This document shows, one piece after another, positions 1 through 8,882 of a stretch of DNA of 41,552 nucleotides. The notes below the pieces were generated by a model. That model was not told where the DNA came from. It saw nothing but the letters and a program-made list of their open reading frames with translations, and ran no database searches. The stretch is from a virus. The stretch covers positions 1 to 41,552 of IMG/VR virus record IMGVR_UViG_3300024264_000071, one strand, 5' to 3'. Numbering within the stretch: position 1 is the stretch's first letter; each line of letters begins with the position of its first letter. The position numbers were made by a program, and so were the translations under genes.

Positions 1-856
1 AGGTGAACGCATTGTAACCATTGACGATTTGCTGATTAGTTCTCAGTTCATTGCGAACATTGACGAAGCTATCAACCACTACGATGTTCGTTCTATCTAC
101 TCTAAAGAAGCTGGCATCGCATTGGCTAACGAAGCTGACCGTAACGTAGCACGTATGCTCGTTAAGGCTGCTCTGGCAACCAACGCAACTGCTGCTGCTG
201 GTCTTATCCAAGACTACAAAGCGTTTACTGAGGAAGACTTTACAGACAACGTAGACATCGGTACAGCTACTGCTGATTCACTTGACCCAGCTAAGATTGC
301 TAAAGCTATCTTTGATGCTCGTAAAGAGATGGAAGTCAAGAACGTACCAACTGAAGGTGCAACCGTTGTTCTGGCTCCTGACCAGTACTACGCATTGCTT
401 GACGTTACTGACGGTAGCAAGCTTGTTTACATGAACCGTGACTTTGGTGGCACAGGTTCAGTAGCAGGTGCTACAGTACCATCAATCGCTGGTATGCCAG
501 TTATCATGTCAAACCATGCTAACGTAAACAACCTGTATGCTTCACTGGTAACAGGTAATGCTGCGGAAGGTGAGACTTCTGACAACGCACCACTAGCAAA
601 CACTGCTGGTTCAGGCCGTACAACTCATTATGACCTGCCAACTGCTGCTGTTGATACTCGTGACATGGTTGCAGAAGCCAAGCAGTTCCGTGGCTTTGTA
701 TTTACTCCTGATGCCGTTGCTACTGTCAAGTTGCTTGACTTGGGCATGGAATCTGAGTATCAAATTAACCGTCAAGGCACATTGATGGTGGCAAAATACG
801 CAATGGGGCATAACGTCCTGCGTCCTGCTTGCTGCATCGGCTTGATCGAACAGTAA
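1..856 (+). CDS. Major capsid protein, 3' part (T7 gp10-like)
   Basis: This is the C-terminal part of the HK97-fold major capsid protein; the frame is already open at base 2 and runs to the stop at 854-856. It continues the gene that begins at 41094. Joined at the matching residue (Gly88), the protein would be about 371 aa, in the range of marine T7-like capsids. The segment NHYDVRSIYSKEAG corresponds to NHYDVRSEY of T7 gp10. A terminator follows at once. The first 199 bases overlap 41354-41552 with 22 silent differences, so this end may come from a different allele than the 5' part. Confidence 0.93.
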   Translation, partial: GERIVTIDDLLISSQFIANIDEAINHYDVRSIYSKEAGIALANEADRNVARMLVKAALATNATAAAGLIQDYKAFTEEDFTDNVDIGTATADSLDPAKIAKAIFDARKEMEVKNVPTEGATVVLAPDQYYALLDVTDGSKLVYMNRDFGGTGSVAGATVPSIAGMPVIMSNHANVNNLYASLVTGNAAEGETSDNAPLANTAGSGRTTHYDLPTAAVDTRDMVAEAKQFRGFVFTPDAVATVKLLDLGMESEYQINRQGTLMVAKYAMGHNVLRPACCIGLIEQ

Positions 857-864
857 TCTAACGA

Positions 865-900
865 GGGGAGAGGTTTCTAGAGCCTCTCTCCTTTTTTATT
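865..900 (+). terminator. Rho-independent terminator after the capsid gene
   Basis: A 9-bp stem (865-873 with 883-891, one G-U pair) is followed by six T residues at 892-897. It lies nine bases beyond the capsid stop codon, the place of the T7 terminator Tphi after gene 10. Confidence 0.85.
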
Positions 901-911
901 TGGAGTAAGAT

Positions 912-1034
912 ATGCCAAATGTAGCAGGTAAAGAATACAAGTATACTAAAAAAGGTATGGCACAGGCTAAAGCTGCGGCTAAGAAGACTGGTATGCCTAT
1001 GAAATCTAAAACAGATAAATATAAGAAGAAGTGA
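912..1034 (+). CDS. Small basic protein ending in KTDKYKKK
   Basis: A 40-aa Lys/Ala-rich protein whose ATG at 912 is preceded by GGAG at 902-905. It sits between the capsid terminator and the next small gene, which starts two bases after its stop. Its last residues, KTDKYKKK, recur in the small protein at 19687-19830, and the 20 underlying bases are identical (1011-1030 and 19804-19823). Small Lys-rich proteins are frequent in marine phage structural modules. A DNA-contacting or virion-associated role is a guess from charge and position. Confidence 0.7.
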   Translation: MPNVAGKEYKYTKKGMAQAKAAAKKTGMPMKSKTDKYKKK

Positions 1035-1035
1035 T

Positions 1036-1290
1036 ATGGCTATTACACACGCAGGTGAAACCTTCCAAGGACTACGTATACCAAAGCGTTCTCCTAAGGG
1101 TAACAAATCACATGCTGTACTGGTAGGCACAAAAGAGAAACCAAAAGTTATTAGGTTTGGTGAACGAGGTGCTAAAACAAACCAGTCAGCCGAACAACGT
1201 AAAGCTTTCAAAAGCAGACACGCTAAGAACATAGCCAAAGGGCCATCAAGCGCAGCTTATTGGGCTAATAAGGTTAAGTGGAAAGCATAG
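1036..1290 (+). CDS. Conserved phage protein of unknown function, basic, 84 aa
   Basis: An 84-aa basic protein with a short beta-rich N-terminal half (KPKVIRFG) and a C-terminal segment RHAKNIAKGPSSAAYWA that I recognise as recurring in marine phage proteins between capsid and tail genes. No function is known to me. It starts two bases after the preceding small gene and ends nine bases before tail tubular A, so it belongs to the head-to-tail transcription block. A virion or assembly role is inferred from position only. Confidence 0.8.
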   Translation: MAITHAGETFQGLRIPKRSPKGNKSHAVLVGTKEKPKVIRFGERGAKTNQSAEQRKAFKSRHAKNIAKGPSSAAYWANKVKWKA

Positions 1291-1299
1291 GTAAACGAC

Positions 1300-1884
1300 A
1301 TGGCAGGAACAACTAAATTAGATGCGGTCAACATAATGCTCTCTGCCATTGGCGAAGCACCAGTTAGTAGTCTATCATCTGGCTTGCTTGAGGCAGAGGT
1401 AGCAGAAACTATTGTAGATACAGTTGACCGTGAAGTGCAGTCTATGGGCTGGCACTTTAATACAGAATTAAATAAGTCATACGCACAGGACATTAACGGT
1501 GAGATTATATTAGGCACTGACATCCTACGTGCAGATGCAACACAAAAACCAGACAGTCCAGACCTAGTACAACGTGGTCTGAAGATGTATGATAGAAAGA
1601 ACCATACATTTACAATCAATGCAGAGGCAGCACTTGATGTTGTCGTACAGCTAAACTTTGCAGATTTACCAGAGGTGGCTAAACGCTACATAGTAATGAG
1701 AGCCACACGTATCTTCCAAGATAGAGTTGTGGGTTCTAACACATTACATGATTTCCAAATACGAGATGAGGCACAAGCACTGACAGAACTTAAAGAGTTC
1801 GACAAGGCTGCTGATGACCACAATATCTTTGACAACTATGACACCTTTAGTATTATCGACAGGCAGGGACGGAGAACACTCTAA
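1300..1884 (+). CDS. Tail tubular protein A (T7 gp11-like)
   Basis: A 194-aa adaptor protein, the same size class as T7 gp11, which forms the ring between portal and nozzle of the short tail. The N-terminus (LDAVNIMLSAIGEAPVSSL) and the following helix with VDREVQSMGWHFN are typical of the family. The stop overlaps the ATG of tail tubular B by one base (TAATG), the usual coupling of this pair. Family and order leave little doubt. Confidence 0.95.
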   Translation: MAGTTKLDAVNIMLSAIGEAPVSSLSSGLLEAEVAETIVDTVDREVQSMGWHFNTELNKSYAQDINGEIILGTDILRADATQKPDSPDLVQRGLKMYDRKNHTFTINAEAALDVVVQLNFADLPEVAKRYIVMRATRIFQDRVVGSNTLHDFQIRDEAQALTELKEFDKAADDHNIFDNYDTFSIIDRQGRRTL

Positions 1885-4226
1885 TGGCACTCATCAGTCA
1901 ATCTATCCCCAATCTGATTAACGGTGTATCACAACAACCACCATCTCTACGTCTTAACACACAGGCAGAGTTACAGGAAAACGGTTTATCTAATGTTGTA
2001 ACAGGCTTATCTAAGCGTCCTAGTTCTCAGCACATTGCTGACTTAGGAGTTATTAACAACATAGACAAGGCTTTTATCCACACTATCCGTAGAGATGAGA
2101 ACGAGTTCTACTCTATGGTTGTTGATACTGCTGGCACAATCAACGTGTTTGACAAGGATGGTGTATCAAAGACTGTAACTAATAATGCAGCCTCATACCT
2201 ATCTGGATTGACTGACCCAAGCCAAGAGTTGGCTGCTGTCTCTATTGCTGATACAACTTTTATTCTAAACAAGAACACAGTAGTAGCTAAAGGTACTAAC
2301 ACATCACCCTCACGTAATCCTGAGGCATTGGTGTATGTCAAGCAAGCTGATTACTCTTCAACATACAGATTAAAACTAACAAAGGGTGCAAGCACAAGCA
2401 CTGTTGAGTTTGCTACTAAGGCATCGACACAGAGTAGTACAGCACTAACACAGGACGCAGAACGTGGTGCATCAACAGACTTGATTGCAGAGAACTTAGA
2501 TACGTTCTCAGGCACAGCAGTTAACACTACTTACTATGATAACATTACTGACGGTACTGCTGTCACAGGTTTGACACTAACACGCTACGGTTCTGTTATA
2601 CATATCCAATCAGATGATACGACTAACTTTACAGTAGAGGTGGGTGATTCACACGGTGGTGACCACTTACTGTTGTTTAAGACTGAGACTGCTGACTTTA
2701 AGAAGCTGCCCACAGAGGGGCCAGTAGACTTTAACATTAAAGTATCTGGCGACAACCAAAAGGCACAGGACGATTACTACGTCAAGTTTACAGCAGACGG
2801 TGTGTGGAAAGAAACCATTGAGCCTAATATTATTATAGACCTTGATGCTACCACCTTACCACATAAACTAGCCAAGCAACCAGACGGTAGCTTTATCTTT
2901 GATGAGGTTAGTTACGCTGACCGTAGGGTGGGTGATGACGGTACTAACGACTTTCCATCATTCATAGGTTATACCCTTGCTGACATCTTCTTCCATCGTG
3001 ATAGGCTAGGTGTTCTAGCTGATGAGAATGTTATCTTTGCACGTGCAGGAGAATATGTTGACTTTGATTTCTTCCGTAAATCTACACTTACTATTGTTGA
3101 TAGTGACCCCATTGATGTTGCAGTATCCTCTAATAAGGTTAGTATTCTTAAACATGCTGTACCCTTCAACGAGGCCTTACTACTATTCTCAGACCTTACA
3201 CAGTTCAAGCTAACTGCTGACCCTGTACTTACCCCTGAGACTGTAAACATTACTAACACCACAGAGTTTGAGGCATCCCTTAGAGCCAAGCCAGCACAAG
3301 CAGGTAAGTTTGTGTACTTCGCATCTAAGCGTGGCGCATGGTCTGGCATGTGGGAGTACTATGTAGATACAGACACAGATACTAACGATGCTACAGAATC
3401 TACAGCACACGTACCTGAGTACCTCAATGGTGATGTAACTAATATCCAAGCATCATCCAATGAAGATATGCTACTGGTACAGACTGACAATGACCCAGAG
3501 GCCTTGTATGTATACAGGTACTATTGGTCAGGCAGAGAGAAGTTACAGTCGTCATGGTCACGCTGGGTGTTTGATGGTGATGTAATAGGATGCTCATTTA
3601 ACCGTGCAGATATTACACTACTAATCAAGAGGGGTACTAATCTATACCTTGAGCGTATCAACTTATCGGTAGATGATGCAACGAACTACACCACAGGGCA
3701 GTTTTCCATCCATCTAGATAGACGCATACAATTAGAAACTGCTGGTCTTACTACAGTACCATACGTTGACGCAGCCACAATCTACATTGACCAAACAGGT
3801 AATGTAATAAACCTAGCAGATGTAGCAGGTAAGTTAGCTAGCAGTGAAATAGTTTATGCTGGTATTCCGTACACATTTAAGTACCAGTTCTCTGAGCCTG
3901 TAGTAAAGCAAGCCAATCAACCAGTAACCACAGGTGTACTGAACCTTAGAAACTATGCAGTTGTCTATAACAACACAGGTTTCTTTGAGGTAGATGTAAC
4001 ACCTTCTAGACGTACCACATACAATCGTAAGTTTACAGGACGTATTGTGAGTGGTGCAGCAAACATACTTAATAGAGCCGCCATTGATTCAGGTACATAT
4101 GAGTTTGGTATTCTGGCTAAGTCAGACAAAGTTAGTATCGTACTAAAAAGTGATAGCCATCTGCCATGTGTGTTCCAATCAGCAGAGTGGGAAGGCTTCT
4201 ATGTTCTACGTTCTAGGAGAATGTAA
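1884..4226 (+). CDS. Tail tubular protein B (T7 gp12-like nozzle)
   Basis: A 780-aa protein close in length to T7 gp12 (about 794 aa), the nozzle of the short tail. The start ALISQSIPNLINGVSQQPP is the family hallmark: nearly the same opening is found in gp12 of many T7-like phages. The rest is beta-rich with many Thr and Asp residues, as expected for beta-propeller tail nozzle domains. It is coupled by TAATG junctions to the genes on both sides. Confidence 0.96.
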   Translation: MALISQSIPNLINGVSQQPPSLRLNTQAELQENGLSNVVTGLSKRPSSQHIADLGVINNIDKAFIHTIRRDENEFYSMVVDTAGTINVFDKDGVSKTVTNNAASYLSGLTDPSQELAAVSIADTTFILNKNTVVAKGTNTSPSRNPEALVYVKQADYSSTYRLKLTKGASTSTVEFATKASTQSSTALTQDAERGASTDLIAENLDTFSGTAVNTTYYDNITDGTAVTGLTLTRYGSVIHIQSDDTTNFTVEVGDSHGGDHLLLFKTETADFKKLPTEGPVDFNIKVSGDNQKAQDDYYVKFTADGVWKETIEPNIIIDLDATTLPHKLAKQPDGSFIFDEVSYADRRVGDDGTNDFPSFIGYTLADIFFHRDRLGVLADENVIFARAGEYVDFDFFRKSTLTIVDSDPIDVAVSSNKVSILKHAVPFNEALLLFSDLTQFKLTADPVLTPETVNITNTTEFEASLRAKPAQAGKFVYFASKRGAWSGMWEYYVDTDTDTNDATESTAHVPEYLNGDVTNIQASSNEDMLLVQTDNDPEALYVYRYYWSGREKLQSSWSRWVFDGDVIGCSFNRADITLLIKRGTNLYLERINLSVDDATNYTTGQFSIHLDRRIQLETAGLTTVPYVDAATIYIDQTGNVINLADVAGKLASSEIVYAGIPYTFKYQFSEPVVKQANQPVTTGVLNLRNYAVVYNNTGFFEVDVTPSRRTTYNRKFTGRIVSGAANILNRAAIDSGTYEFGILAKSDKVSIVLKSDSHLPCVFQSAEWEGFYVLRSRRM

Positions 4227-4684
4227 TGAAAGTCCATGTGAGACAGAGTACCCAATCAGATGTTGAATATCTTTGTGACAACTTACGCCCTGAGGATAGG
4301 GAAGAGGTACTTGCCTCACATGGTACTACAAGAGAAGCCTTACAGGTAGGCTTTGATGAATCAGAAGAGTGCTGGACTATTATAGTAACAGATACAGATG
4401 AGATAGCTGGTATATACGGACTAGCTAGGTATGACGATGACGTAGCAGTGCCGTGGCTATTGACCTCGCCAGCTATTAAAAAAGTATGGCTACCATTCCT
4501 ACGTGGCTCACGTAAATGGGTAGAAGAAGCTAATAAAAAATACCCCCTACTTACTAATGCAGTAGATGCAGACTATACAGTAGCTATCAACTGGCTACGT
4601 TTTGTTGGTTTCACGTTTATCAAGAAACATGAGAAATGGGGCGTAGGTAATAAACCATTTCTAGAATTTGTGAGGATACGATAA
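4226..4684 (+). CDS. gp13-like protein with GNAT-like fold
   Basis: A 152-aa protein in the position of T7 gene 13. The order of elements (N-terminal R-x-S-T-x-x-D-V, a central 'IAGIYGLARYD' strand, then VAINWLRFVGFTF near the C-terminus) resembles the GNAT acetyltransferase-like proteins often found between tail tube B and gp14. T7 gp13 is needed for proper internal core assembly. Acetyltransferase activity is not shown by the sequence; the similarity is of fold type and context. Both neighbours overlap it by one base. Confidence 0.8.
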   Translation: MKVHVRQSTQSDVEYLCDNLRPEDREEVLASHGTTREALQVGFDESEECWTIIVTDTDEIAGIYGLARYDDDVAVPWLLTSPAIKKVWLPFLRGSRKWVEEANKKYPLLTNAVDADYTVAINWLRFVGFTFIKKHEKWGVGNKPFLEFVRIR

Positions 4685-5364
4685 TGGATCCATTGACCAT
4701 GCTGACTATAGGTCAGGGTGTTGCTGGCTACTTTCAAGCAGAAGGTGAAGCCAAAAGAACAGAGGCACGTTACCAACAAAACAGAATTAACTCTGCTGCT
4801 GCACGTGACCTAAAGATAAACTCCTTAAATAAGAGAGCAATACAGGAAGCAGAGGCAACAGCAGGTAAAAAATTTGACCTAGCCTTACAAGCCCTAGAGA
4901 CTAGAGAAGCACGTAAGGTAGCTGCTGGTGAATCAGGTCTATCAGGAAGAACATTTGAAGCTCAGAAAGATATGGTTACTGCACGTGAACTACGTGGTGC
5001 TACAGTTCTAAACGATAACTTACGTATGGTACTAGACCAACTAGAAGACGAAAAGCAGGGTTTTAATACAGAGATGTTAAACAGGATTAACTCACTTCCA
5101 CGTGGTTATAAACCTAATGTCCTAGCACACGCACTTAGCACTGCTGCTAGTGCTTATGCAACAGAAACAATGATGACAGGTAAAAGTCCATTCAGTAGTT
5201 CCGCAAATCCTATGACTGCTACTAGTGCTACTATGCCAGTTGTAGGTCAAATGGGTCAGTCTGTAGCAGCAAGCCCACTTCAACAAAGTACTTTAAAAGC
5301 AGTACAAGCAGGTATGACACCAGCTTCTACATACGCCTATATTACTGGTATGCCTAAGATTTAA
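4684..5364 (+). CDS. Internal virion protein, gp14-like
   Basis: A 226-aa protein with the layout of T7 gp14: a short hydrophobic N-terminus (LTMLTIGQGVAGYFQAEGEA), then a long charged helical stretch to about residue 120 and a low-complexity Ala/Ser/Thr/Met C-terminus. gp14 is ejected and forms the outer-membrane part of the DNA delivery channel. It lies directly upstream of the gp15-like and gp16-like genes, which are in T7 order. Confidence 0.88.
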   Translation: MDPLTMLTIGQGVAGYFQAEGEAKRTEARYQQNRINSAAARDLKINSLNKRAIQEAEATAGKKFDLALQALETREARKVAAGESGLSGRTFEAQKDMVTARELRGATVLNDNLRMVLDQLEDEKQGFNTEMLNRINSLPRGYKPNVLAHALSTAASAYATETMMTGKSPFSSSANPMTATSATMPVVGQMGQSVAASPLQQSTLKAVQAGMTPASTYAYITGMPKI

Positions 5365-5376
5365 TAAGGAGTTATT

Positions 5377-8300
5377 ATGGCACAATCTAGAGTACAAGTG
5401 GGTAGATTAAACGCACCCACACAGTCTGATTTACGCCCACAAGCTGCTCCTGTAGAGACTTATGTAAGACCGCCGGAGACACAGCAACAACCTAGTCAGT
5501 TGTCACAATTCCTCACAGCTATAACTCCTGCTATACAAGCAGATGCTGACCTACGTAAAACTGAAAGACTAAAGCGTGAGCGTGAGATAGAAACTGGACA
5601 AAGACGTATACATGCTTCACAGCTAGACCAACAAGCTAAGATTATTGAAGCAGAACTAGATAAAGATTGGACAACAAACGAGCAAGAATATTTGCAGATG
5701 AATACGGCAGATGTTCTACAAAAGCGTAGAGATTTTGTTAGTGATGAGCTAGACAAGCTTAAAAGCACAGACATTGACCCTATGCTTTTGGATCAGTTTT
5801 CTATAAACATGGAAGCCCTGACAAATGTATGGGGCAAGACTGTTTACGAACCTGCCAAGATTAAAGAAAACAAAAGAGTAAATTTACAAACTCTTGGCAC
5901 ATCTATAATTAGTCAAGTAAAACTTAGTGAGACTGCGTTAACAACAGACCCACAAGCTTACAACAACGGTGCAGAATCTATCAAAACTCTTGTTGATGGT
6001 TTTATGACTGCCTATGGTTCTAACTTTACTAAAGCAGAAGTAAACGATGAACTAGTAAGAATAGCACATGAACAACGAGAAACAAATCCTAACAGCGCAC
6101 TGGTTCAGTACTTAGATAGTTCCTTATCAAACAATCAATTTGGTATTCCTAGACATTTAGATAAGTATACTGACATTAAAAAAGCACAAGCCTCTTCTGC
6201 TAGTGTTGGCTTTTCTGTTGCAAAAGATAATGCTGTAACTACTATGGCAACTGATGCCATGTCAAGAGCCTTTAATGGTGACGCCTCTGGCATTAACATG
6301 GAGACAGATGTTTCCTTTACTGTTAATGGTAAAAGTACTACGCATAAGTTTTCTAGAACAGATTACGCTAATGTAGCTGAATTTATCTATCAAGAAGAAT
6401 TTAACAAAGTAGCTGAATTACCTAAAGATACACCAGAAGAAATAGCTATTTTTAACGGTAGAGTGGTAGACTTAAAAAGAAAAAAACTTGAAATGTATGC
6501 TAGTATTGGTGCTGATACACCAATGATTGCTGAAGCAAAACGCTCAGGTGTAAAAATATGGTCTTCTGGGGACATAGATACATTAGACGCAGAAAAAGAA
6601 GATGGCACTAAATATAGCCAATCTTTAGAAGCAGCAAAAGATGCTTACTTGTTGTTTGAAGAAGTGTATGCTTATCAGGGTGAAGCTGGTTTACAAACCT
6701 TCTTAGAAGACGAAGACCAAAGAACAATGTTTCACACCATTAGGTCTAACATGAAGGTAGGTAACGAAGACTTTAAGAGTTCTTTACAGTATGCTCGTAG
6801 GTATAAACCAGAAGATGCGCCTAAATATACCTTTACAAAGGAAGACCTAAAAGATACTATTGATACGAGTTGGTTTACTTTTCTTCCATTTGTTGATGAT
6901 GATGTTGCAGAATCTATTAACGTAGAAGCAATGCGCCCAGCCGTACAAAAAAGGTTTGGAATACTAAAAAGTGTTGACCCTTTTAGGGACGATGACGATG
7001 TATTTGAACAAGCTGTAAAGGAAGTGTCTGATGGCTATGTAGCTGCCCCTGCAAGTGATGGGGAGTTTACAGTTATTAAACGTGCTAAAAACCTTACATC
7101 AGCTAAAGTAGATAAAGGTATCGCAGTATTAGGGGCATTAAACGAAGAAGCTATGGCTAATAAAGACTTTCGTAGTGCCATAAACTTAAAGTTAAATACT
7201 AAAGACTTAGAACTTCCTTTAGGTGGTGAAGCTTTTCTTCCTAGTTTTGTCTTAGAATACGAAACAAACCCTAACAATGATAATATGTTAGATGTACGAG
7301 CTATAGCTATAAAAGACGGTGAACGTGATTACTCTAACACATGGTTTATTCCTATGGGAGTTAGTTTACCTAGCATTGCTGAAGGGCGTAAGTCTAAGTT
7401 CATAGAAGATACAGTCAAAGCTTATAACGCTGACGTTAAAGCAGGTAAAGAAATTGCAGAACCAACAGAGGATGATGAAACACCTAACCTAACACCTAGT
7501 TTAAGTATGCCTAACATCTTTGAAGAGTTCCCAGCAGAACAGATGTTTGAAGATGTTGGACAAGAACTTAAAGATGTGGTTGGTAGTGTAGGTGATGCTG
7601 TTGTAGCACCAGCTAATGCTACTGCCTCAATCATACAAGATGAGGGTTTTGAATACACCCCCTATGATGACGAGGGTAAGCAATCAGTAGGTCACGGTCT
7701 ACAGATTGTATCACTAGAGGATGATGAGAAGGCTCTTATTGCTGACATCAACAACGTACAGCCAGAGGAATCTGCTGCTGTTGTTGCACTCAAAGTGGCT
7801 AAGATTGACAACTACTTTACTGACGTAGTAGAAGGCTTTCAAAGCCTACCAGAAACAGCAAAGTCTGGTATGATCCAGATGGGTTATCAGCTAGGTAGAT
7901 TTAATGTCACTAAGGAGTGGCCTAAGTTTATGGAGTCAATTAAAGAAGCTGCACAGTATGCTGAAGGTTCTGTAGAACAGGCAACTGCTCTTGCTAAAGC
8001 TAAGTTTAACATGCTTTACAATGTAGCAGAAGATGGTAAAGTTACAGCTACCAAGTGGGCTACACAGACTAAGAACAGAGCCATGAAAGTAGCTAATGAA
8101 CTTGCTAGTAGTGCAGGTGATGCAGCCACATCTGTCTTTGAGGCTGTTATACCTAAGGCACATGCTGATACAGACCTTATTCCGCAGAAAGAACAGTTAA
8201 AGGTAGGCGATGTACCAACGGCTTCTGCTGTTGTAGATATTGCCCTAGCTAAAAACCCTGCTGATGCTGCTTATAAATACTACGGTATTGATGAGAACAC

Positions 8301-8862
8301 AGATGAGGGTGCTGCTGCTGTTAAAGGTTTCTTTGAAACATCTGTAGGTAATTGGAACCCAGACCAAGAAACAGCGGAAGAGTTTGCCACAAATAAAGCA
8401 TGGTGTGCTGCTTTCTTAACACAGGTCTTACGTGATTCAGGCATCGACACTAAGGCTCTATTTGGTACAGACAAGTTTGACCAGATACGTGCCAAAGCTT
8501 ACACTAATGTGGGTACTCAAGTAGAGCCTACACAAGTTAAAGCTGGTGACGTAATGATTAAACAACATACACCAGAAGAGCGTAAGAAGTTTAAGTTAGG
8601 ATATGGTCACGTAGGTATTGTTGTAAAAGTAGAAGGTGATGAGGTATTCTTTATTGGTGGTAACACTGGTGATAGAGTAACCATGTCTTCTTACAGCATG
8701 AATGAGAAGCAGGTGGACTTTAGAAGAGTTCAAAACGCTTCTGACATTCCTACTGAAAGCTTACCTTCTATGCTTGAATTAAAAGCTGGCGTGTACACTA
8801 GAAAAGCAGTGAAGAAAGCAAAGAACTTGTTTACTAGTATGTACGATAACATATTTGGATAA
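5377..8862 (+). CDS. gp15-like internal virion protein with lysozyme-like and CHAP/NlpC-type domains
   Basis: An 1161-aa internal core protein in the gp15 position; T7 gp15 is about 750 aa. The first 740 residues are the helical, charged gp15-like core. Residues about 749-910 resemble a T4-type lysozyme (IIQDEGFEYTPYDDEGK then VGHG; Glu756 as candidate catalytic acid). After an Ala-rich linker, residues about 975-1125 form a cysteine peptidase-like domain of the CHAP/NlpC type: AWCAAF with Cys1010, GHVGIV with His1078, and Asn1096 in IGGNTGDRV. The start has a strong AAGGAG site. The predicted job is to cut peptidoglycan during genome entry. In T7 that activity sits on gp16. Confidence 0.88.
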   Translation: MAQSRVQVGRLNAPTQSDLRPQAAPVETYVRPPETQQQPSQLSQFLTAITPAIQADADLRKTERLKREREIETGQRRIHASQLDQQAKIIEAELDKDWTTNEQEYLQMNTADVLQKRRDFVSDELDKLKSTDIDPMLLDQFSINMEALTNVWGKTVYEPAKIKENKRVNLQTLGTSIISQVKLSETALTTDPQAYNNGAESIKTLVDGFMTAYGSNFTKAEVNDELVRIAHEQRETNPNSALVQYLDSSLSNNQFGIPRHLDKYTDIKKAQASSASVGFSVAKDNAVTTMATDAMSRAFNGDASGINMETDVSFTVNGKSTTHKFSRTDYANVAEFIYQEEFNKVAELPKDTPEEIAIFNGRVVDLKRKKLEMYASIGADTPMIAEAKRSGVKIWSSGDIDTLDAEKEDGTKYSQSLEAAKDAYLLFEEVYAYQGEAGLQTFLEDEDQRTMFHTIRSNMKVGNEDFKSSLQYARRYKPEDAPKYTFTKEDLKDTIDTSWFTFLPFVDDDVAESINVEAMRPAVQKRFGILKSVDPFRDDDDVFEQAVKEVSDGYVAAPASDGEFTVIKRAKNLTSAKVDKGIAVLGALNEEAMANKDFRSAINLKLNTKDLELPLGGEAFLPSFVLEYETNPNNDNMLDVRAIAIKDGERDYSNTWFIPMGVSLPSIAEGRKSKFIEDTVKAYNADVKAGKEIAEPTEDDETPNLTPSLSMPNIFEEFPAEQMFEDVGQELKDVVGSVGDAVVAPANATASIIQDEGFEYTPYDDEGKQSVGHGLQIVSLEDDEKALIADINNVQPEESAAVVALKVAKIDNYFTDVVEGFQSLPETAKSGMIQMGYQLGRFNVTKEWPKFMESIKEAAQYAEGSVEQATALAKAKFNMLYNVAEDGKVTATKWATQTKNRAMKVANELASSAGDAATSVFEAVIPKAHADTDLIPQKEQLKVGDVPTASAVVDIALAKNPADAAYKYYGIDENTDEGAAAVKGFFETSVGNWNPDQETAEEFATNKAWCAAFLTQVLRDSGIDTKALFGTDKFDQIRAKAYTNVGTQVEPTQVKAGDVMIKQHTPEERKKFKLGYGHVGIVVKVEGDEVFFIGGNTGDRVTMSSYSMNEKQVDFRRVQNASDIPTESLPSMLELKAGVYTRKAVKKAKNLFTSMYDNIFG

Positions 8863-8882
8863 TATTAAATTGAGGAGTTATT

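Noticed and set aside
858-1238. 126-aa open frame on the minus strand
   Set aside because: It lies antisense to two small plus-strand genes and the capsid terminator, has no ribosome site and a composition typical of a shadow frame.
3022-3213. Short plus-strand ORF within tail tubular B
   Set aside because: It is a shadow frame rich in Leu and Ser inside a well-supported gene.
8036-8047. TAAAGTTACAGC as a further copy of the promoter-like motif
   Set aside because: It matches only part of the motif (GC instead of WC, no leading C) and lies within the gp15-like coding sequence.
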